The notes under the pieces: model-generated | Databases searched by the model: none | What the model saw: only the letters and a program-made list of their open reading frames with translations | Told to the model about the DNA's origin: nothing | Shown: one piece after another, positions 13,106 to 13,945 of the stretch | How positions within the stretch are numbered: position 1 is the stretch's first letter | Layout of the letters: each line of letters opens with the position of its first letter | Assembly (NCBI GenBank): GCA_029858545.1 | Contig: JAOUFA010000052.1 | Location: forward strand, 1-13,945 | Origin: Betaproteobacteria bacterium | GTDB taxonomy: Bacteria > Pseudomonadota > Gammaproteobacteria > Burkholderiales > SG8-39 | Direction: 5' to 3' | DNA length: 13,945 bases | Translations under genes and position numbers: made by a program

Positions 13106-13945
13106 TCAGGGCGCGCTCGCCGCGCCGCGCGCGGCCTGAGCGCGATTGCCGCCGCGTCCAAGAATGACTCCCTCGAATCGCGCGCCGCGTTCGATGCGTA
13201 CGCCGTCCATGACGATGCAGCGTTCGAGATTCGCGCCCGGGCCGACGTTCGCGCCGCGCTGCAAGACGCAGTTGCGTACGACCGCGCCGTGGGCATTGGC
13301 GTTGGGGCCGAGGATCGTGTTCCGGATATCACCCGCGTCGAGCGGGGCGACCGCGTGCGCGGTATTGCCGGAGCGGATCGGCCACGCGGGGTTGTCCAGG
13401 CGCAGTCGCGGCTGCGCGCCGAGCAGATCCCAGTGCGCCTCGGCGTATGCCGCGGAATCGCCGACGTCGCGCCAGTAGGCGGACTCTTCGTAGGCGCGCA
13501 GTCCGGGCACGCGGTTGCGCGAAAAATCGTAACCCAGCACGCGGTGGCTGCGCGCGAGGCGCGGCAGCACGTGATGGCCGAAGTCCGTTTCGCCGCGCAT
13601 CGCGGCGGCGTCGAGCGCGGCGCGCAGAACTTCGGGACGAAACAGGTAGTTACCCGTCGAGGCGAGCGCGCGCGTCGGGTCGTCCGGCATCGGCCGCGGC
13701 GCAAGCGGCTTTTCCTCGAAACCGCGGATGCGATCGCAACCATCGGCTTCGATCACGCCGAAACCGCTTGCCTGGCGTAACGCGACGGGAATCGCCGCGA
13801 CGGTCGCGTCGGCCCCGCGTTCGAGGTGGAATTCGGCCATCTGCCGCACGTCCATGCGGTACACGTGGTCGGCCGCGAACACGGCGATCAGGTCGGCACG
13901 GCAGCCGTCGAGGAGGTCGAGGCACTGATGGACCGCATCGGCCGT
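13106..13945 (-). CDS. glgC: Second GlgC-like nucleotidyltransferase, C-terminal 279 residues (N-terminus outside window)
   Basis: The frame is open to the right edge; the first visible residues are TADAVHQCLD, which align without a gap to the GTADAV region of the first GlgC (about residue 124), so some 120 residues are missing. Seen: FAADHVYRMD with the catalytic Asp at 13870-13868; GFEEKPLAPRPMP with the sugar-phosphate lysine; ASTGNYLF; AYWRDVGD; and a C-terminal beta-helix with NTILGPNANAHG and NCVLQRGANVGPG. It is therefore a nucleotidyltransferase of the ADP-glucose pyrophosphorylase family. The wording (ADHVYRMD, not SGDHVYKMD) differs from the first copy, so this is an old paralogue or separate acquisition, not a recent duplicate. 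Its tail is about 35 residues shorter and lacks the EEDRRRF...GIVVVT block, so regulation or subunit assembly may differ. The sugar nucleotide made cannot be proved from this part. Confidence 0.88.
   Translation of the reverse strand, partial: TADAVHQCLDLLDGCRADLIAVFAADHVYRMDVRQMAEFHLERGADATVAAIPVALRQASGFGVIEADGCDRIRGFEEKPLAPRPMPDDPTRALASTGNYLFRPEVLRAALDAAAMRGETDFGHHVLPRLARSHRVLGYDFSRNRVPGLRAYEESAYWRDVGDSAAYAEAHWDLLGAQPRLRLDNPAWPIRSGNTAHAVAPLDAGDIRNTILGPNANAHGAVVRNCVLQRGANVGPGANLERCIVMDGVRIERGARFEGVILGRGGNRAQAARGAASAP

Noticed and set aside
12836..13780. A 314-codon plus-strand open frame opposite DUF72 and the second glgC.
   Set aside because: It is antisense to two recognisable genes and has no domain features.
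1..13945. Search for CRISPR repeats, tRNAs, insertion-sequence ends or toxin-antitoxin pairs.
   Set aside because: No spaced direct repeats, transposase motifs, tRNA-like cloverleaf or small paired toxin-antitoxin genes were seen by eye.

Overview
The window is very GC-rich, nearly gap-free bacterial chromosome. Codon use, gene content (glycogen genes beside a pyrophosphate-type phosphofructokinase, a CHASE-domain sensor, a DUF481 outer-membrane protein) and an outer-membrane-type C-terminus point to a Gram-negative proteobacterium, probably a beta- or gammaproteobacterium. The sequence alone does not allow a finer placement. There are no rRNA, tRNA, insertion-sequence, phage or CRISPR signals.

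Layout from left to right. (1) At 1-779 (minus) lies the N-terminal part of a membrane sensor with a CHASE-type periplasmic domain, cut by the window edge. (2) Divergent from it, 912-3698 (plus) encodes a P2A-like cation-transporting P-type ATPase. (3) The next gene is convergent: glgC (3722-5035, minus, ADP-glucose pyrophosphorylase), which is itself divergent from glgA (5183-6628, plus, glycogen synthase). (4) A convergent intergenic region at 6629-6795 holds inverted repeats that can form a pseudoknot. (5) From the right edge back to 6796 all genes are on the minus strand. In transcription order they are a second GlgC-like gene (13945-13106, N-terminus outside the window), a DUF72/YecE-family gene (13084-12284), a DUF481 outer-membrane protein gene (12294-11242), a small DUF2934 protein gene (11083-10790), a PPi-type 6-phosphofructokinase gene (10745-9474) and glgP (9366-6796, alpha-glucan phosphorylase of the DUF3417/GT35 type).

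How the genes fit together: GlgC makes ADP-glucose and releases PPi, GlgA polymerises ADP-glucose, GlgP returns glucose-1-phosphate from the glucan, and the PPi-type PFK can pass that carbon into (or, since it is reversible, out of) glycolysis using PPi instead of ATP. This is an inference from gene content, but it makes a coherent storage-carbon module in which the PPi made by GlgC could be reused by the PFK. No branching enzyme (glgB) or debranching enzyme (glgX) is present; they may lie outside the window.

I found no clearly new defence or mobile system. The items most worth a second look are a strong hairpin abutting the glgP start, the candidate pseudoknot after glgA, the second GlgC with a shortened C-terminus, altered ion-site positions in the ATPase, and two neighbouring genes (DUF2934 and PFK) whose products both carry basic low-complexity tails.
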